Shown here: positions 36,508 to 46,170 of the stretch, one piece after another
How positions within the stretch are numbered: position 1 is the first letter of the stretch
Layout of the letters: every line of letters starts with the position of its first letter
Source: Carboxylicivirga marina
GTDB lineage: Bacteria; Bacteroidota; Bacteroidia; Bacteroidales; Marinilabiliaceae
Direction: 5' to 3'
NCBI RefSeq assembly: GCF_016612505.1
Contig: NZ_JAENRR010000010.1
Span: forward strand, 1-64,000
DNA length: 64,000 nucleotides
Program-made: the position numbers and the translations under genes
The notes under the pieces: generated by a model
What the model saw: only the letters and a program-made list of their open reading frames with translations
What the model was told of the DNA's origin: nothing
Databases searched by the model: none

Positions 36508-38423
36508 TATTCTGCAGGTGTGTCTTCTGTCAAGTTATTATATTGCTCAATGTTTCTAACAAAGCTATCTAACCACAAACCGGTTTGTAACACTTTGTCT
36601 TTACCTTTTAATGCTGCTTTAAACCCTTTGAAAGCTCCATACGAATAACGGTAGAAACCATCGTTACATTTGTATTCAGTAATTTGCTCGTGTTCTAAGT
36701 CAACAAATATATCGTATGTCGTAATTGGCTTTTTAAGAGATAGAATTTGCACTGTATAATAAGGAATACCATCTGATGTATCGTACACATTTTCTGATTC
36801 TGTTGCTTCAGGCTCTGGTTCTGCTACAGCTATCATCATCACGTCATCAAGATTACTAGTCTGGCTAGTGCCCTTGTAGGTCATCTCTCGCGTTACATCA
36901 ATGGTTTTTGATTGACCATCAAAACCTTCACCAGAATACTCAATGTTATATTTACCATCAGCTTCAAGTATAAGAATGTATTTGCCGGTCCCAGGATGAG
37001 GCTTGTAATGACCAATCACTTCGTTTTCTCCCTGGCGTGTTACTTTAATATCCACATTCTCGATTGGGGCATCATCAGTAGCGTTAATACAACCTTTGAT
37101 AACAGCCAGGCGATTAATTTCTGGCTCTTCATATTCAATCAAATAAAGGTCTGACCCACCATAGTTGTCGTCGTATCTTGCCGAAGCATAGTACGCAATG
37201 TTCGGGGTAGTGGTCGGAACAAAGAAGAAATCATCATCAGGTGTGTTAATTGGGTAACCCATGTTTTGGACTGGTCCCCAATTACCTTCATCGTCCATGA
37301 CACTGTAAAAGATGTCAAATTGTCCCATTGAGTTATGACCTTCAGAACTAAAATACATGACTTTGCCATTGGGGTGAAGTACTGGTGTTTCCTCATCGTA
37401 AGGCGTATTGAAGGCAGCCATGTTTTCAGCTTTGCCTAATTCGCCATTGGGCAATTCTCTAACTCGATAGATGTCATAACCACCAAGGCCTCCTGGGCGA
37501 TTACTTGTAAAGTACAATGTTTTTTTATCAGCCGTTGCTGTAGCATGTGTTTCTTCGTATTTCGTATTAATCGGGCTTCTCATTTTTACAGGCTCACTCC
37601 ATGTCGAACCATCATAGGAGCTTACATAAAGGTTAGCACCATCAACGTCGTGACGATAAATAATCAATTCAGTTGCTTGTGCCGATAGAGCAACACCCGC
37701 TTCGTGTCCCGGTTTATTGAATAATTCCTGCAGCGATTTAGCCTTTTTCCATTCTGCTTCTTCTTTCGAAGATGAATAAATACGCTCAGCATACTGTCCG
37801 TCAAATAACAATTCGCTATAACTGGATGCCCGTCGAGATGTGAAGAATAACATGCTTTGATCGGCCGAAATCATCGGACTGTGATCATCGTATTTTGAAT
37901 TAATGGTAGGCCCAAGGTTTTTAACCTTTAAGGTTACAGGTGATTGCATGAGTTCAATAGCATTTTCACATACTTCAATTTCACGCAAGGCTTCCAAACG
38001 CAATAATTCATCTTCGGCAGGTAAAATGGCAATTAGCTCTTCATACTCAGTAATTGCTTTTTCGTGTTCTAATAAGTATTGATGAGATTTACCAATCGAT
38101 AGCTGTATGTCAACACCAACATCTCCAATTTTCTCATCTTCCTGAAGTAAGTCGTAGGCTTCCTGGAAGTACACAATGGCCGTATCAGGTCCGTCCGACG
38201 TATTAAGGTAACAATTACCAATATTGTATAATGCTGGTATGTTTTGAGGATCATTTTCCAGTATCTCAGAAAATAATTGGATGGCTTCTCCAAAGGCTTT
38301 ATCATCTGCTAATTTAACAGCTTCATTGAATTTCTTATTATCAACTTTTGTGTCAGATTGTGCCGAAGCAATTTGAGTGATAAACAGTAATAGTGCAACG
38401 ATTAGTGCGTTCGGTTGTAACAT
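36507..38423 (-). CDS. TPR-PD40 beta-propeller protein with C-terminal SPOR-like domain
   Basis: 638 residues: signal peptide (LIVALLLFITQIASA), TPR repeats (about 30-165), a PD40/TolB-type propeller (about 180-430; repeats such as FFTSRR, YFTSNRPGGLGGYDIYRV, YFSSEGHNSMGQFDIFYSV), a carboxypeptidase-regulatory-like beta domain (about 435-530), then YYTVQILSLKKP...GFYRYSYGAFKGFKAA, which resembles a SPOR peptidoglycan-binding domain. The familiar Bacteroidota form of this architecture (PorE) ends in OmpA; here SPOR takes that place. A cell-wall-linked envelope role is therefore likely. Coupled with a GNAT gene; a paralogue lies directly upstream. Confidence 0.82.
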   Translation of the reverse strand: MLQPNALIVALLLFITQIASAQSDTKVDNKKFNEAVKLADDKAFGEAIQLFSEILENDPQNIPALYNIGNCYLNTSDGPDTAIVYFQEAYDLLQEDEKIGDVGVDIQLSIGKSHQYLLEHEKAITEYEELIAILPAEDELLRLEALREIEVCENAIELMQSPVTLKVKNLGPTINSKYDDHSPMISADQSMLFFTSRRASSYSELLFDGQYAERIYSSSKEEAEWKKAKSLQELFNKPGHEAGVALSAQATELIIYRHDVDGANLYVSSYDGSTWSEPVKMRSPINTKYEETHATATADKKTLYFTSNRPGGLGGYDIYRVRELPNGELGKAENMAAFNTPYDEETPVLHPNGKVMYFSSEGHNSMGQFDIFYSVMDDEGNWGPVQNMGYPINTPDDDFFFVPTTTPNIAYYASARYDDNYGGSDLYLIEYEEPEINRLAVIKGCINATDDAPIENVDIKVTRQGENEVIGHYKPHPGTGKYILILEADGKYNIEYSGEGFDGQSKTIDVTREMTYKGTSQTSNLDDVMMIAVAEPEPEATESENVYDTSDGIPYYTVQILSLKKPITTYDIFVDLEHEQITEYKCNDGFYRYSYGAFKGFKAALKGKDKVLQTGLWLDSFVRNIEQYNNLTEDTPAE

Positions 38424-38554
38424 GCCTTATAGTACTTAATGTTTGGTTTAAAATTGACTTCGCAAAATAGTTAAAAAAGTGTAGCTAATGCCCGATGTTA
38501 TTCACTTTTTTATGAATGTATTACTTCTAATGACAGATGTGCTGCCATTGTATA

Positions 38555-40150
38555 TTAATCGCTTTCATTTTTTATGACCATTGGATCAAGGTAACTGGCT
38601 CTTGTTTTTGATTTATAGTTGGCTCTATATGGGATAATAACCTCCTTTGAAATACTAACCTTGCCTGGAGTTTCAATGGTCATGATGTACTGCACTCCAG
38701 TTGATAATATCATGGTGTATTTGCCTGAATGAGTCTGAGGTTTGTAGGTACCTACTAATTCGCCACTTACTTTATTTATAATGGAAATGGTTGAACTATC
38801 TGAAGTTAAGCCGGATTCAGTAAATAAAAAGCCCGAAACAACAGCTAAAGAACGTTCATCTGACTCTGGAAATTCAATGATGTATATATCAGATCGGCCA
38901 TATCCACCGTTTCTTTCAGATGCAAAATAAACTCTCTGACCATCGAAGGTAGGAATGTAGAATAAGTCGTCACCAGGCGTGTTTATCGGATAGCCGATGT
39001 TAATGGCTTCCTGCCACTGTCCGTTAATATCTTTTTCTGACATGAATATATCAAATCCACCCATCGAATTATGACCTTCAGATGCAAAAAATATCGTTTG
39101 TCCATCGTGCGATAAAAAGGGACTTTCTTCATTAAATGGAGTATTAACTTTTTCGTTCAATAAAGTCACTTTACCCCAGTCGCCATTAGGCAACTTATGT
39201 GCCATGTAAATATCTTTGTTGCCAACGCCTCCTGGGCGATCGCTTGTAAAAACAATGGAATTACCATCTATCGATAAGCCGGCATGAGACTCTTCGTGAG
39301 GAGAATTTATAGGCTTGGGTAACTTTACCGGTTTTCCCCATTTATCGTTACTAAGCTTTGAGATGTATAAATCCCCATTTCCATTATTCCGGTACAAAAT
39401 CATGGTTTTACCATCGGAACTAAGGCTGCACGTGGCATCATATCCACTTGTGTTGATTGAGTTGCCAACATTTGTTGCGGGTAGCCAGGCTCCATCGCGC
39501 CATTTGCTTGAATAAATATCTTCAGGATATAAAAGAGTGCTTTTGCCTTGCTTACTATGGCCTTGTTTATTGGATGTAAACATCAATAGGTTCTCATCAC
39601 CTGAAATAATTGGGCTATGTTCATCGTATTCAGAATTGATGGCTTGTCCCAAGTTGGTAATTCTGAAATCGACCGGATCTTGCTTGAGTGAAATGGCATT
39701 CTCGCAGTAATCAATCTGCTGCTTTAATTGCTGATGTATGGATTCTCGTTTAGCGGGAATTGTATCTTGCAATTGCGTAAAAAGATCTAGGGCATCTTCA
39801 AACTGATAGTTTAAATGGTATGCCAGACCCAGGTAATAATTGGCCTCAATGGCATTGTTGTTTTTCTTAGAATAAAGGCCGTAATGCTCTTGGGCCAATA
39901 ATAATGGTTGGATAGCTTCTTTTGTTTTTCCGTCGATATTTAAAAGACAAATGCCTTCTAATAAATACAAATACGAATCTTCAGGATACTTTTTTTGTAG
40001 TTTATCGATTAATTCTGATGCTTTCAGATAATCATCGGCTTGCATCAGGTTTTCAATGGGGACAAAATCTTTTTTACGTGGCTTTTTTCGCGATGCCTCG
40101 GCAATTATAAAAAAACAGCAAAAAAGAAGAATCAATAGATTTCTTATCAT
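38555..40150 (-). CDS. TPR-PD40 beta-propeller protein, paralogue without wall-binding domain
   Basis: 531 residues from the ATG at 40150, which heads the signal peptide (IRNLLILLFCCFFIIAEA); an ATG at 40168 is also possible. TPR repeats (about 30-160) are followed by a PD40 propeller with the same repeat text as its neighbour (FTSDRPGGVGNKDIYMA, FFASEGHNSMGGFDIFMS, INTPGDDLFYIPTFDG) and a short beta domain. It stops where the neighbour's SPOR-like region would begin. The two genes arose by tandem duplication and may form a complex, with only one partner bound to peptidoglycan. That pairing is inference. Confidence 0.82.
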   Translation of the reverse strand: MIRNLLILLFCCFFIIAEASRKKPRKKDFVPIENLMQADDYLKASELIDKLQKKYPEDSYLYLLEGICLLNIDGKTKEAIQPLLLAQEHYGLYSKKNNNAIEANYYLGLAYHLNYQFEDALDLFTQLQDTIPAKRESIHQQLKQQIDYCENAISLKQDPVDFRITNLGQAINSEYDEHSPIISGDENLLMFTSNKQGHSKQGKSTLLYPEDIYSSKWRDGAWLPATNVGNSINTSGYDATCSLSSDGKTMILYRNNGNGDLYISKLSNDKWGKPVKLPKPINSPHEESHAGLSIDGNSIVFTSDRPGGVGNKDIYMAHKLPNGDWGKVTLLNEKVNTPFNEESPFLSHDGQTIFFASEGHNSMGGFDIFMSEKDINGQWQEAINIGYPINTPGDDLFYIPTFDGQRVYFASERNGGYGRSDIYIIEFPESDERSLAVVSGFLFTESGLTSDSSTISIINKVSGELVGTYKPQTHSGKYTMILSTGVQYIMTIETPGKVSISKEVIIPYRANYKSKTRASYLDPMVIKNESD

Positions 40151-40246
40151 GATGAGGTTATTTGTCAACGGCTAAAATACTTCGCATTAAAAATGCAAAA
40201 ATCATTGCTGACAGACAAATGAATTGGGGATAAAGGTGTTTGACAC

Positions 40247-41017
40247 TTAGTCAAATATAGTGATGTGATGTTTTTTCCAAAAATACAATAGTGCCTTAAA
40301 GTGTTTGAATAGAGTTGGTAATTGTGTAATTTGATAGGAGCGTCTTTGGTATGAATGTGTCATTCTTGCATTAGGCAGGCAGACAATATCAAAATTCGAC
40401 GCTCTAACCCTCATGCAAAAATCGGCATCTTCCGGACCGTAGAATATTTTTTCATCAAGTAAACCAACTCTATTGAATATGCTTCTTTTGGTAAGTTGAA
40501 CTGCTCCAATTAAATAGCCTGGTTGATATGCTTCTTTAGTAAGTATTTGTTTTTCATATTTGTTAGGGCGATGTAGTTGGAGTAATTTGTTTAAAACCCT
40601 TTTGAGTTTGTTTTTAAATGTAGGAACTTCTAATCCATTATATTGTATGGAACCATCGGGGTTTTCCAATTGAGGCCCCACCACACCTGTGTTTTCATTA
40701 TTTTTAATGAAGTTAAGAAGCATTTTAATAGAGTTGTTTTGTACAATAACATCATCATCAAGAATAAGAATGTATTCACCGCTCGAATATTGAATGCCAA
40801 TGTTACGAGCCTTAGCAACTCCTTGGTTGGTGCAGTTTTGGATCAGCTTTACAGTGGGGAATTTTTTGACAATAATTTCCTTTGTAGAATCAGAAGAGTT
40901 ATTATCAACTACAATAATTTCTGATTGCATGGAAGAACACTCATTCAAAACTGATTCAAGGCAGGGTTGAATACAGAGTTCTGAGTTATATGTCAGAATG
41001 ATAATGCTTAATGACAT
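40247..41017 (-). CDS. Family 2 glycosyltransferase
   Basis: 256 residues of GT-A fold: LSIIILTYNSELCIQPCLESV, VVDNNSSDST, GVAKARNIGI and the metal-binding LILDDDVIV. It resembles the rhamnosyl-transferase-like GT2 group (PEDADFCMRVR). No membrane anchor is visible. Its start overlaps the stop of the radical SAM gene (TAATG), so the two are coupled. Acceptor and donor are unknown; no polysaccharide cluster surrounds it. Confidence 0.88.
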   Translation of the reverse strand: MSLSIIILTYNSELCIQPCLESVLNECSSMQSEIIVVDNNSSDSTKEIIVKKFPTVKLIQNCTNQGVAKARNIGIQYSSGEYILILDDDVIVQNNSIKMLLNFIKNNENTGVVGPQLENPDGSIQYNGLEVPTFKNKLKRVLNKLLQLHRPNKYEKQILTKEAYQPGYLIGAVQLTKRSIFNRVGLLDEKIFYGPEDADFCMRVRASNFDIVCLPNARMTHSYQRRSYQITQLPTLFKHFKALLYFWKKHHITIFD

Positions 41018-42456
41018 TAGCCAAAAAATTTGATTTTAAGTGCTTTAAAAGCACTAGTTAAGTCTTTTAATGATCTAAATTCTTTAATATGCCTCCAAAT
41101 AATGGAAGAGCGCAAGAAGAAAAGCAAATTCGATTTGAATAAAATTCTTTCCATTTCTTCAGCACTTATATGTGGGTATTCAAGAATAGAGTGTCGTTGC
41201 ACATCTGTTGGTCGATATTCGCCTTCCTTTAACCAACCGTTTTCTTTAGCTATTGAATAAAACTTAGTACCAGGGAAGGGAGATACGATATTGAACATTA
41301 TCTGGCTTACCTTTAGTTTTTTGGCTTCTCGTATAGTTTCCTTAATAGTTTCTTTAGATTCTAAGGGACTAGTGCCAATTAAAATATTCAGTTTGACCGG
41401 AACCTTGTATTTATTAAGTAATTTAATCGCATTGTATATTTGCTCTCGGTTTAATCCTTTTCGAATAAATTTCAATATTTCATCGTTAAATGATTCAACA
41501 CCAAGATCGATGTAATCGCATTTTGAATTACCCAAAATCTGAGCTGTTTCTTCATCTATGGCGTCAGCTCTGGCCTGACAACCCCAATGGAAATCATATT
41601 TATTTAAAGCATCTACGATGGCTCTTAGTCGATTGGTATTAAAGATGAAATTATCATCAACAAATGCAATGCTTTTGTATCCCTTTTCAGCTAACAGTTT
41701 TAGTTCTGATTCTACATTTTCAGGTGTTCTGAAATAAATGGGGGGTTTACTTCCTTTACTATCCTTAGACTCTATTTCGCGAGCGAAAGTCAACGAGCTG
41801 GGTACGCAATATATACATTGGAAAGGACAGTTTCGGGATGTGACTACCGAAGTATAAGGAGAGCGCTTTAGTTTAGGATTTCTATATGTGACACTTTCGA
41901 TATGATGTCTTGCAGGAAAAGGTAAGTCATCCAGATTTTTAATTAATGTCTGAGTCTGGTTTTTTTTGATTTCATTATCAATCGATAAGTATGATATACC
42001 TTTAACCTCTGATAATGGTGTATTGTCTTCTATTGCTTTTACAACTTGGAGTACACTAAAATCAGGCTCGCCTCTAACAATGATGGTTTGTTTGTCAAAG
42101 AGTAATTTGTCAGTAAAATATGTTCCTGCCGGGCCCATAAAAAGAATCCAGGCATTCGGGTGGTATTTTCTTATAACAGAGAATGCTTCAGTATCTGTTT
42201 CTATAGATAAGTTAACGCTCCAAAAACAGAAAATATCAGCGCTAAGGGTTTTGATTTTATCTTCAAATTCAGTTGGAGTTGCATTCTTTATTACAAAATC
42301 AAAGTAATCAACCTTGTAGTTTTCTTTTTCGAATATTGCTGCAATGGTCAGTTCATAAATATTCGGCATGGGGTAAACCATTCTCGTGCAACCTGCTGAG
42401 CGTTCGGCTGGCATGTTGTCATCAAAAGAAGGGGGGACTATAAATGATATTTGCAT
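41017..42456 (-). CDS. B12-binding-domain radical SAM protein
   Basis: 479 residues: an N-terminal cobalamin-binding-like Rossmann domain (about 30-145), then a radical SAM barrel with the 4Fe-4S ligands Cys210, Cys214, Cys217 (SRNCPFQCIYC) and a C-terminal extension. This class carries out methylations or rearrangements on lipids, sugars or peptides. I see no clear DxHxxG base-off motif in the N-terminal domain, so cobalamin binding is uncertain. It is coupled to a GT2 gene, which hints at work on a glycolipid or polyprenyl-linked sugar. Confidence 0.85.
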   Translation of the reverse strand: MQISFIVPPSFDDNMPAERSAGCTRMVYPMPNIYELTIAAIFEKENYKVDYFDFVIKNATPTEFEDKIKTLSADIFCFWSVNLSIETDTEAFSVIRKYHPNAWILFMGPAGTYFTDKLLFDKQTIIVRGEPDFSVLQVVKAIEDNTPLSEVKGISYLSIDNEIKKNQTQTLIKNLDDLPFPARHHIESVTYRNPKLKRSPYTSVVTSRNCPFQCIYCVPSSLTFAREIESKDSKGSKPPIYFRTPENVESELKLLAEKGYKSIAFVDDNFIFNTNRLRAIVDALNKYDFHWGCQARADAIDEETAQILGNSKCDYIDLGVESFNDEILKFIRKGLNREQIYNAIKLLNKYKVPVKLNILIGTSPLESKETIKETIREAKKLKVSQIMFNIVSPFPGTKFYSIAKENGWLKEGEYRPTDVQRHSILEYPHISAEEMERILFKSNLLFFLRSSIIWRHIKEFRSLKDLTSAFKALKIKFFG

Positions 42457-42528
42457 TGAAATAAACGTCTTTTTAATACTTAATACATAAAACAGATATT
42501 AAAGTATTTTATTGTGTAAGATGTTCAT

Positions 42529-42960
42529 TTACCTGCAAAACAAAGCTTGTAAAAATCCGCACAAAGTTTGCCTTTTGGCCTTCTGGTATTGTTTGTGATA
42601 GTTGTCCTTTTCTGAACTTGAAGCGTCTTTATTAATCCATTGCCAAATTTCACCCCAGCCCATAAAGCCACCCACATTGCGGTCATCGATAAAAACATCG
42701 GCATTTACTTTCCTGCTAATGTTATCACTTGTTTCTTCTTCGGGATGAGTGCGATTAACAGCATAAAATACGATGCCGTTTTTACGACAATACTCAACTG
42801 CTTCATCTAATTCTTTTCCTGTTCTAATGGTCCAAAGTATCAGTAGATGTCCTTTGTCCTGAAGCGATTTTAAAGTTTCAAAGGCAAAAGTTTTTTCCTT
42901 ACCAATTCGGGGATATTTATGGTCAACGATTGTTCCGTCAAAGTCAACTGCTATTATCAT
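42529..42960 (-). CDS. HAD-like hydrolase (BT_0820-type)
   Basis: 143 residues starting with the HAD motif VDFDGTIVDH (Asp6, Asp8), then LWTIRTGKELDEAVEYCRKNGI and VFIDDRNVGGF. Small Bacteroidota HAD proteins of this type have solved structures but no firm substrate. It lies 9 bases after the preceding membrane-protein gene in the recR run. Confidence 0.82.
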   Translation of the reverse strand: MIIAVDFDGTIVDHKYPRIGKEKTFAFETLKSLQDKGHLLILWTIRTGKELDEAVEYCRKNGIVFYAVNRTHPEEETSDNISRKVNADVFIDDRNVGGFMGWGEIWQWINKDASSSEKDNYHKQYQKAKRQTLCGFLQALFCR

Positions 42961-42969
42961 TGTTATCGC

Positions 42970-43422
42970 TTAAAGTTCAGGTTCTGTTATTTCTAATTCA
43001 TCAAATATGTTACTTTTCCTAGGGTAGTTTAGGGCAAGAACAATATAAACCAAGCCAAATATTAATAATTGATTGATACTGCCAATTATTAAATAACTCA
43101 AAAGGCTTAATAGTGAAATCCCCTCAAGTGTAACAATCTTGATGAAGAAACTCATGCGGTATTGAATCAATTTTTGATTGGTAGTCAACTCCTTGTTAAT
43201 CTGTTTTATTTTTCGTGAATGAAACATATAAGAAGCAGGTATGCCTGTTAATGCTAATATGATAATGAGTGACTTTAGGTTGTTTTCATCTGTTGCTTCC
43301 AAAACATAAACAGCGCCATTTAAGGATACGAATGCAAATGAAAGTATGGCGAACACCGCCAAAAGTGATGTTACAACGAAATATATCAGCTTGATTTGTT
43401 TGAGTGCCTTTTTTGAGGTCAT
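42970..43422 (-). CDS. Hypothetical four-helix membrane protein
   Basis: 150 residues from the ATG at 43422, one base after the recR stop; an ATG at 43440 would overlap recR by 17 bases. Four hydrophobic segments are arranged as two pairs (about 14-34, 45-63, 92-110, 112-130) around a basic loop (HSRKIKQINKELTTNQKLIQYR). No family recognised. It is translated with recR and the HAD gene. Confidence 0.72.
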   Translation of the reverse strand: MTSKKALKQIKLIYFVVTSLLAVFAILSFAFVSLNGAVYVLEATDENNLKSLIIILALTGIPASYMFHSRKIKQINKELTTNQKLIQYRMSFFIKIVTLEGISLLSLLSYLIIGSINQLLIFGLVYIVLALNYPRKSNIFDELEITEPEL

Positions 43423-43423
43423 A

Positions 43424-44044
43424 TTATAAAGTTTTTTCAAATGGTAAGCGGTTAATTAAGGAGCGTCCAAGGGTTACTTCATCTGTGTATTCTAATTCAT
43501 CACCAATAGAAACTCCTCGGGCTATAGTGGTGGTAGCTACATTGTATTTTTCAAATTTCTTATACAGATAAAAATTAGTTGTATCACCTTCCATAGTGGT
43601 GCTAAGTGCGAAAATGACTTCTTTAACATCACCCGATTTTATTTTCTCTAATAAAGGTCCAATGGTTAAATCATCAGGACCAATTCCATCCATTGGTGAA
43701 ATAACACCGCCAAGTACATGATAAATACCAGTGAATTGCTGTGTGCTTTCAATGGCCATTACGTCACGAATGCTTTCAACAACGCAAATAAGAGTATTAT
43801 CGCGATTGGCATCAGCACAAATGTGGCAAGTTTCGCTATCAGATATATTGTGGCAGCTTTTACAGTACATAATTTCCTGACGCATATGGTGTATTGTGTC
43901 AGCGAACTTAAATGCCATTTCTTTTTCCTGTCTTAATAAATGTAGCACTAGGCGTAGTGCCGTTTTTTTTCCAATGCCTGGTAACTTAGCAAATTCATTA
44001 ACTGCACTTTCGAGTAATTTAGATGGATATGATGATGTGGTCAT
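43424..44044 (-). CDS. recR: Recombination mediator protein RecR
   Basis: 206 residues, full length. Contains the HhH region ([20 protein letters not shown]), the zinc finger [16 protein letters not shown] and the Toprim segment [15 protein letters not shown]...[19 protein letters not shown], then [25 protein letters not shown]. RecR acts with RecF/RecO to load RecA at gaps. Heads a three-gene run. Confidence 0.96.
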   Translation of the reverse strand: MTTSSYPSKLLESAVNEFAKLPGIGKKTALRLVLHLLRQEKEMAFKFADTIHHMRQEIMYCKSCHNISDSETCHICADANRDNTLICVVESIRDVMAIESTQQFTGIYHVLGGVISPMDGIGPDDLTIGPLLEKIKSGDVKEVIFALSTTMEGDTTNFYLYKKFEKYNVATTTIARGVSIGDELEYTDEVTLGRSLINRLPFEKTL

Positions 44045-44112
44045 TAACGTCTTATTCAGTTTGTGGCTAAAGATAGTAAAGATTGTAAACTACATTGGGT
44101 TTATGAGCAGCA

Positions 44113-44736
44113 TTAAATAATACCATTGTCAATCAATAGTATTATGTGTTCTATCATTTGGTCATCACCATCTTTATGGTATTCCGACTTTAAATTAGAA
44201 CCAAACAAACGGGCAATGCCTTGCCAAAAAAAAGCTGAAACACCTCCTTTATATTGTTTTATTAACTCATATGTAGTGTCACCAGTTTCACGATTTATCA
44301 ACTTTATCAATAATCGACCTTGCGAAAAAGTGAGCTTGCGCAAAGGTCTTTCGAACTCATTAAAGAGCTCTTCTTCAGCTTCGTTTAGGTAGTCTTTCTT
44401 TTCTTTTTCAGAACTAAGCGTTGCTAAATGTGCATTAATATCGTTTATTCTTTCGCCGGCACTTCTTGCAAAAGGTAAAACTTTTTTAATGTTTCGGACT
44501 AACTTGCCATAGCGTCGTTTGTGTCGCTTATTTTTGAATTTATATGGTGGAATGATTGGTATTTCTTTAAGATTAACATGTGGAATAGTATCATTTTCAA
44601 CAATCCGATGCTGCAAAACGAGGTTAATGGAGTCTGCTAACTCTTGCCCTTCTGTCGTCTGTACTTGGAAGGAAATAATTAGCCCAAGACTCATTATTTT
44701 TAAAATATGTTTAGTCAATAATTTAACCTTTTGCAT
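44113..44736 (-). CDS. DUF4294 protein, exported
   Basis: 207 residues from the ATG at 44736, which gives a signal-like N-terminus (LLTKHILKIMSLGLIISFQVQTTEG); the open frame extends to 44772. The body matches DUF4294 of Bacteroidota: RYGKLVRNIKKVLPFARSAGERI, LRKLTFSQGRLLIKLINRETGDTTYELIKQYKG and FWQGIARLFGSNLKSEY. The function is not known to me. Confidence 0.85.
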   Translation of the reverse strand: MQKVKLLTKHILKIMSLGLIISFQVQTTEGQELADSINLVLQHRIVENDTIPHVNLKEIPIIPPYKFKNKRHKRRYGKLVRNIKKVLPFARSAGERINDINAHLATLSSEKEKKDYLNEAEEELFNEFERPLRKLTFSQGRLLIKLINRETGDTTYELIKQYKGGVSAFFWQGIARLFGSNLKSEYHKDGDDQMIEHIILLIDNGII

Positions 44737-44877
44737 ATGACAAAAATATAACGGAATGCCCTTGTTGAGCAAATTAATCTTGCGATTGCCAGTATTTATT
44801 ATTCTAATACGATTGAAATGCTAATCTTTGGCCGAATAATTGATAGTAGGAGAAACTGTAAATTTTAATAAGAAAGT

Positions 44878-45660
44878 ATGAGAGTTGTTGAAAGTCTTGG
44901 TGTACTGTTGATTAGCATCGTGTTGTTTTCTGCTTGTGATACAAATTGTGTCAAGGGAATAGGGGATAATATAACAGAAACAATTGTGGTGGATGATTTT
45001 AGCAGTATTGTGGCCTATGGTGACATGCAGGTAAATATCCAATATGGAGAAACGCAGAAAGTAATGGTTACGGGACAGGCTAATATTATTGACTTATTAC
45101 GGACCAAAGTGAAAGATGAGGTTTGGAGTATCGATTTTGAGGCCGATTGTGTCACAAATTTAGCCTTACAGGTTGATATAATAATTCCTGAAATTGAAGG
45201 AGCTGTTATGCTTGGTTCAGGTCATGTGAGAATTAATGAATTTGCCAATCAAAATGAAATGAAATTAGAAGTTATTGGTTCGGGTGATATTGCTTTTAAT
45301 TCATTGCTTGCTAATTCTCTGATTGTTAATTTAGAAGGTAGTGGTAAAATTCAGGCAACCGGCGAAATGTCTGCTGTTGACTTGTATGATGTAACTATAG
45401 AAGGCAGTGGGGTTGTTGATACTTATAATGTTATTAGTGAGGTTTGTACATCTTCTGTTGATGGTAGTGGAGAGTTTAATGTAACTGTCAATAAAACACT
45501 TGATGCCCATATAATTGGTTCTGGAGAAATAAACTACAAGGGGCAGCCGGAAGTTCAGCAGTCAATTAGTGAAAGTGGTTCGGTAAATAACCGTAATTGT
45601 TTATTCAATAATATTAAAATCGGCACTAAGAATGTTTTGGGGTGTGATATTGACACCTAA
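44878..45660 (+). CDS. Head-GIN-domain (DUF2807) lipoprotein
   Basis: 260 residues with a lipoprotein signal (LLISIVLFSAC, Cys about 20). The rest is the beta-helical head-GIN domain with a run of GSG-type turns (MLGSGHVRI, IGSGDIAF, EGSGKIQA, EGSGVVDT, DGSGEFNV, IGSGEINY) at about 22-residue spacing. Such proteins are envelope-located; the autotransporter-adhesin label in databases is not evidence of adhesion. Its last 60 bases overlap the convergent next gene. Confidence 0.88.
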   Translation: MRVVESLGVLLISIVLFSACDTNCVKGIGDNITETIVVDDFSSIVAYGDMQVNIQYGETQKVMVTGQANIIDLLRTKVKDEVWSIDFEADCVTNLALQVDIIIPEIEGAVMLGSGHVRINEFANQNEMKLEVIGSGDIAFNSLLANSLIVNLEGSGKIQATGEMSAVDLYDVTIEGSGVVDTYNVISEVCTSSVDGSGEFNVTVNKTLDAHIIGSGEINYKGQPEVQQSISESGSVNNRNCLFNNIKIGTKNVLGCDIDT

Positions 45661-46014
45661 GAAACGAAGAGCTGAACCAGGTGTACTGTAAATTTGTACT
45701 TTTTTATCAAAGAATTCATCATTTTTAATAAGCATTGATAAAGCAGTGGTATTGGGTTTGTTGGAAACAATAGCCCACCTAAATGGCTTTTTCGACATAA
45801 TAGACTTTAGCTCATTGATGTAGTTCGTAAGTTTATTAAGGCTAACAACTATTTCGGCACTTCTAATGTCAGAATAAGTGCGAATTAAACTGTTAAAATT
45901 CTGATTAAGAGCTTGCTGTTGAACTATTCTTTGCAAGTCTTGAAGTGATAATTGGCCATAAAACGCCTCTGCCAATAGCTTATCATCTGGATAGAACTTA
46001 TACTTTGCCTTCAT
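45601..46014 (-). CDS. Hypothetical protein, possibly STAS/SpoIIAA-like
   Basis: 137 residues, soluble, no signal. The layout MKAKYKFYPDDKLLAEAFYGQLSLQ... then a central SDIRSAEIV and later RWAIVSNKPNTTALSMLIK resembles the small Bacteroidota proteins with an alternating alpha/beta STAS-like fold. The last 60 bases lie antisense within the 3' end of the GIN-domain gene. Both frames have protein-like content, so I keep both. Confidence 0.68.
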   Translation of the reverse strand: MKAKYKFYPDDKLLAEAFYGQLSLQDLQRIVQQQALNQNFNSLIRTYSDIRSAEIVVSLNKLTNYINELKSIMSKKPFRWAIVSNKPNTTALSMLIKNDEFFDKKVQIYSTPGSALRFLGVNITPQNILSADFNIIE

Positions 46015-46170
46015 ATATTTGGTTGCTTAGCAAAATCCTAACGAACATGCAGTAGAAAAGTTTCAATTAATATGTTGATATAGAATAAATTAATACTTGT
46101 TAAGGTTTAATAACGATAAAGGAGAAACCTTGCTTTTGTCATCAATGGAATTATGATGAACTATACTTTG

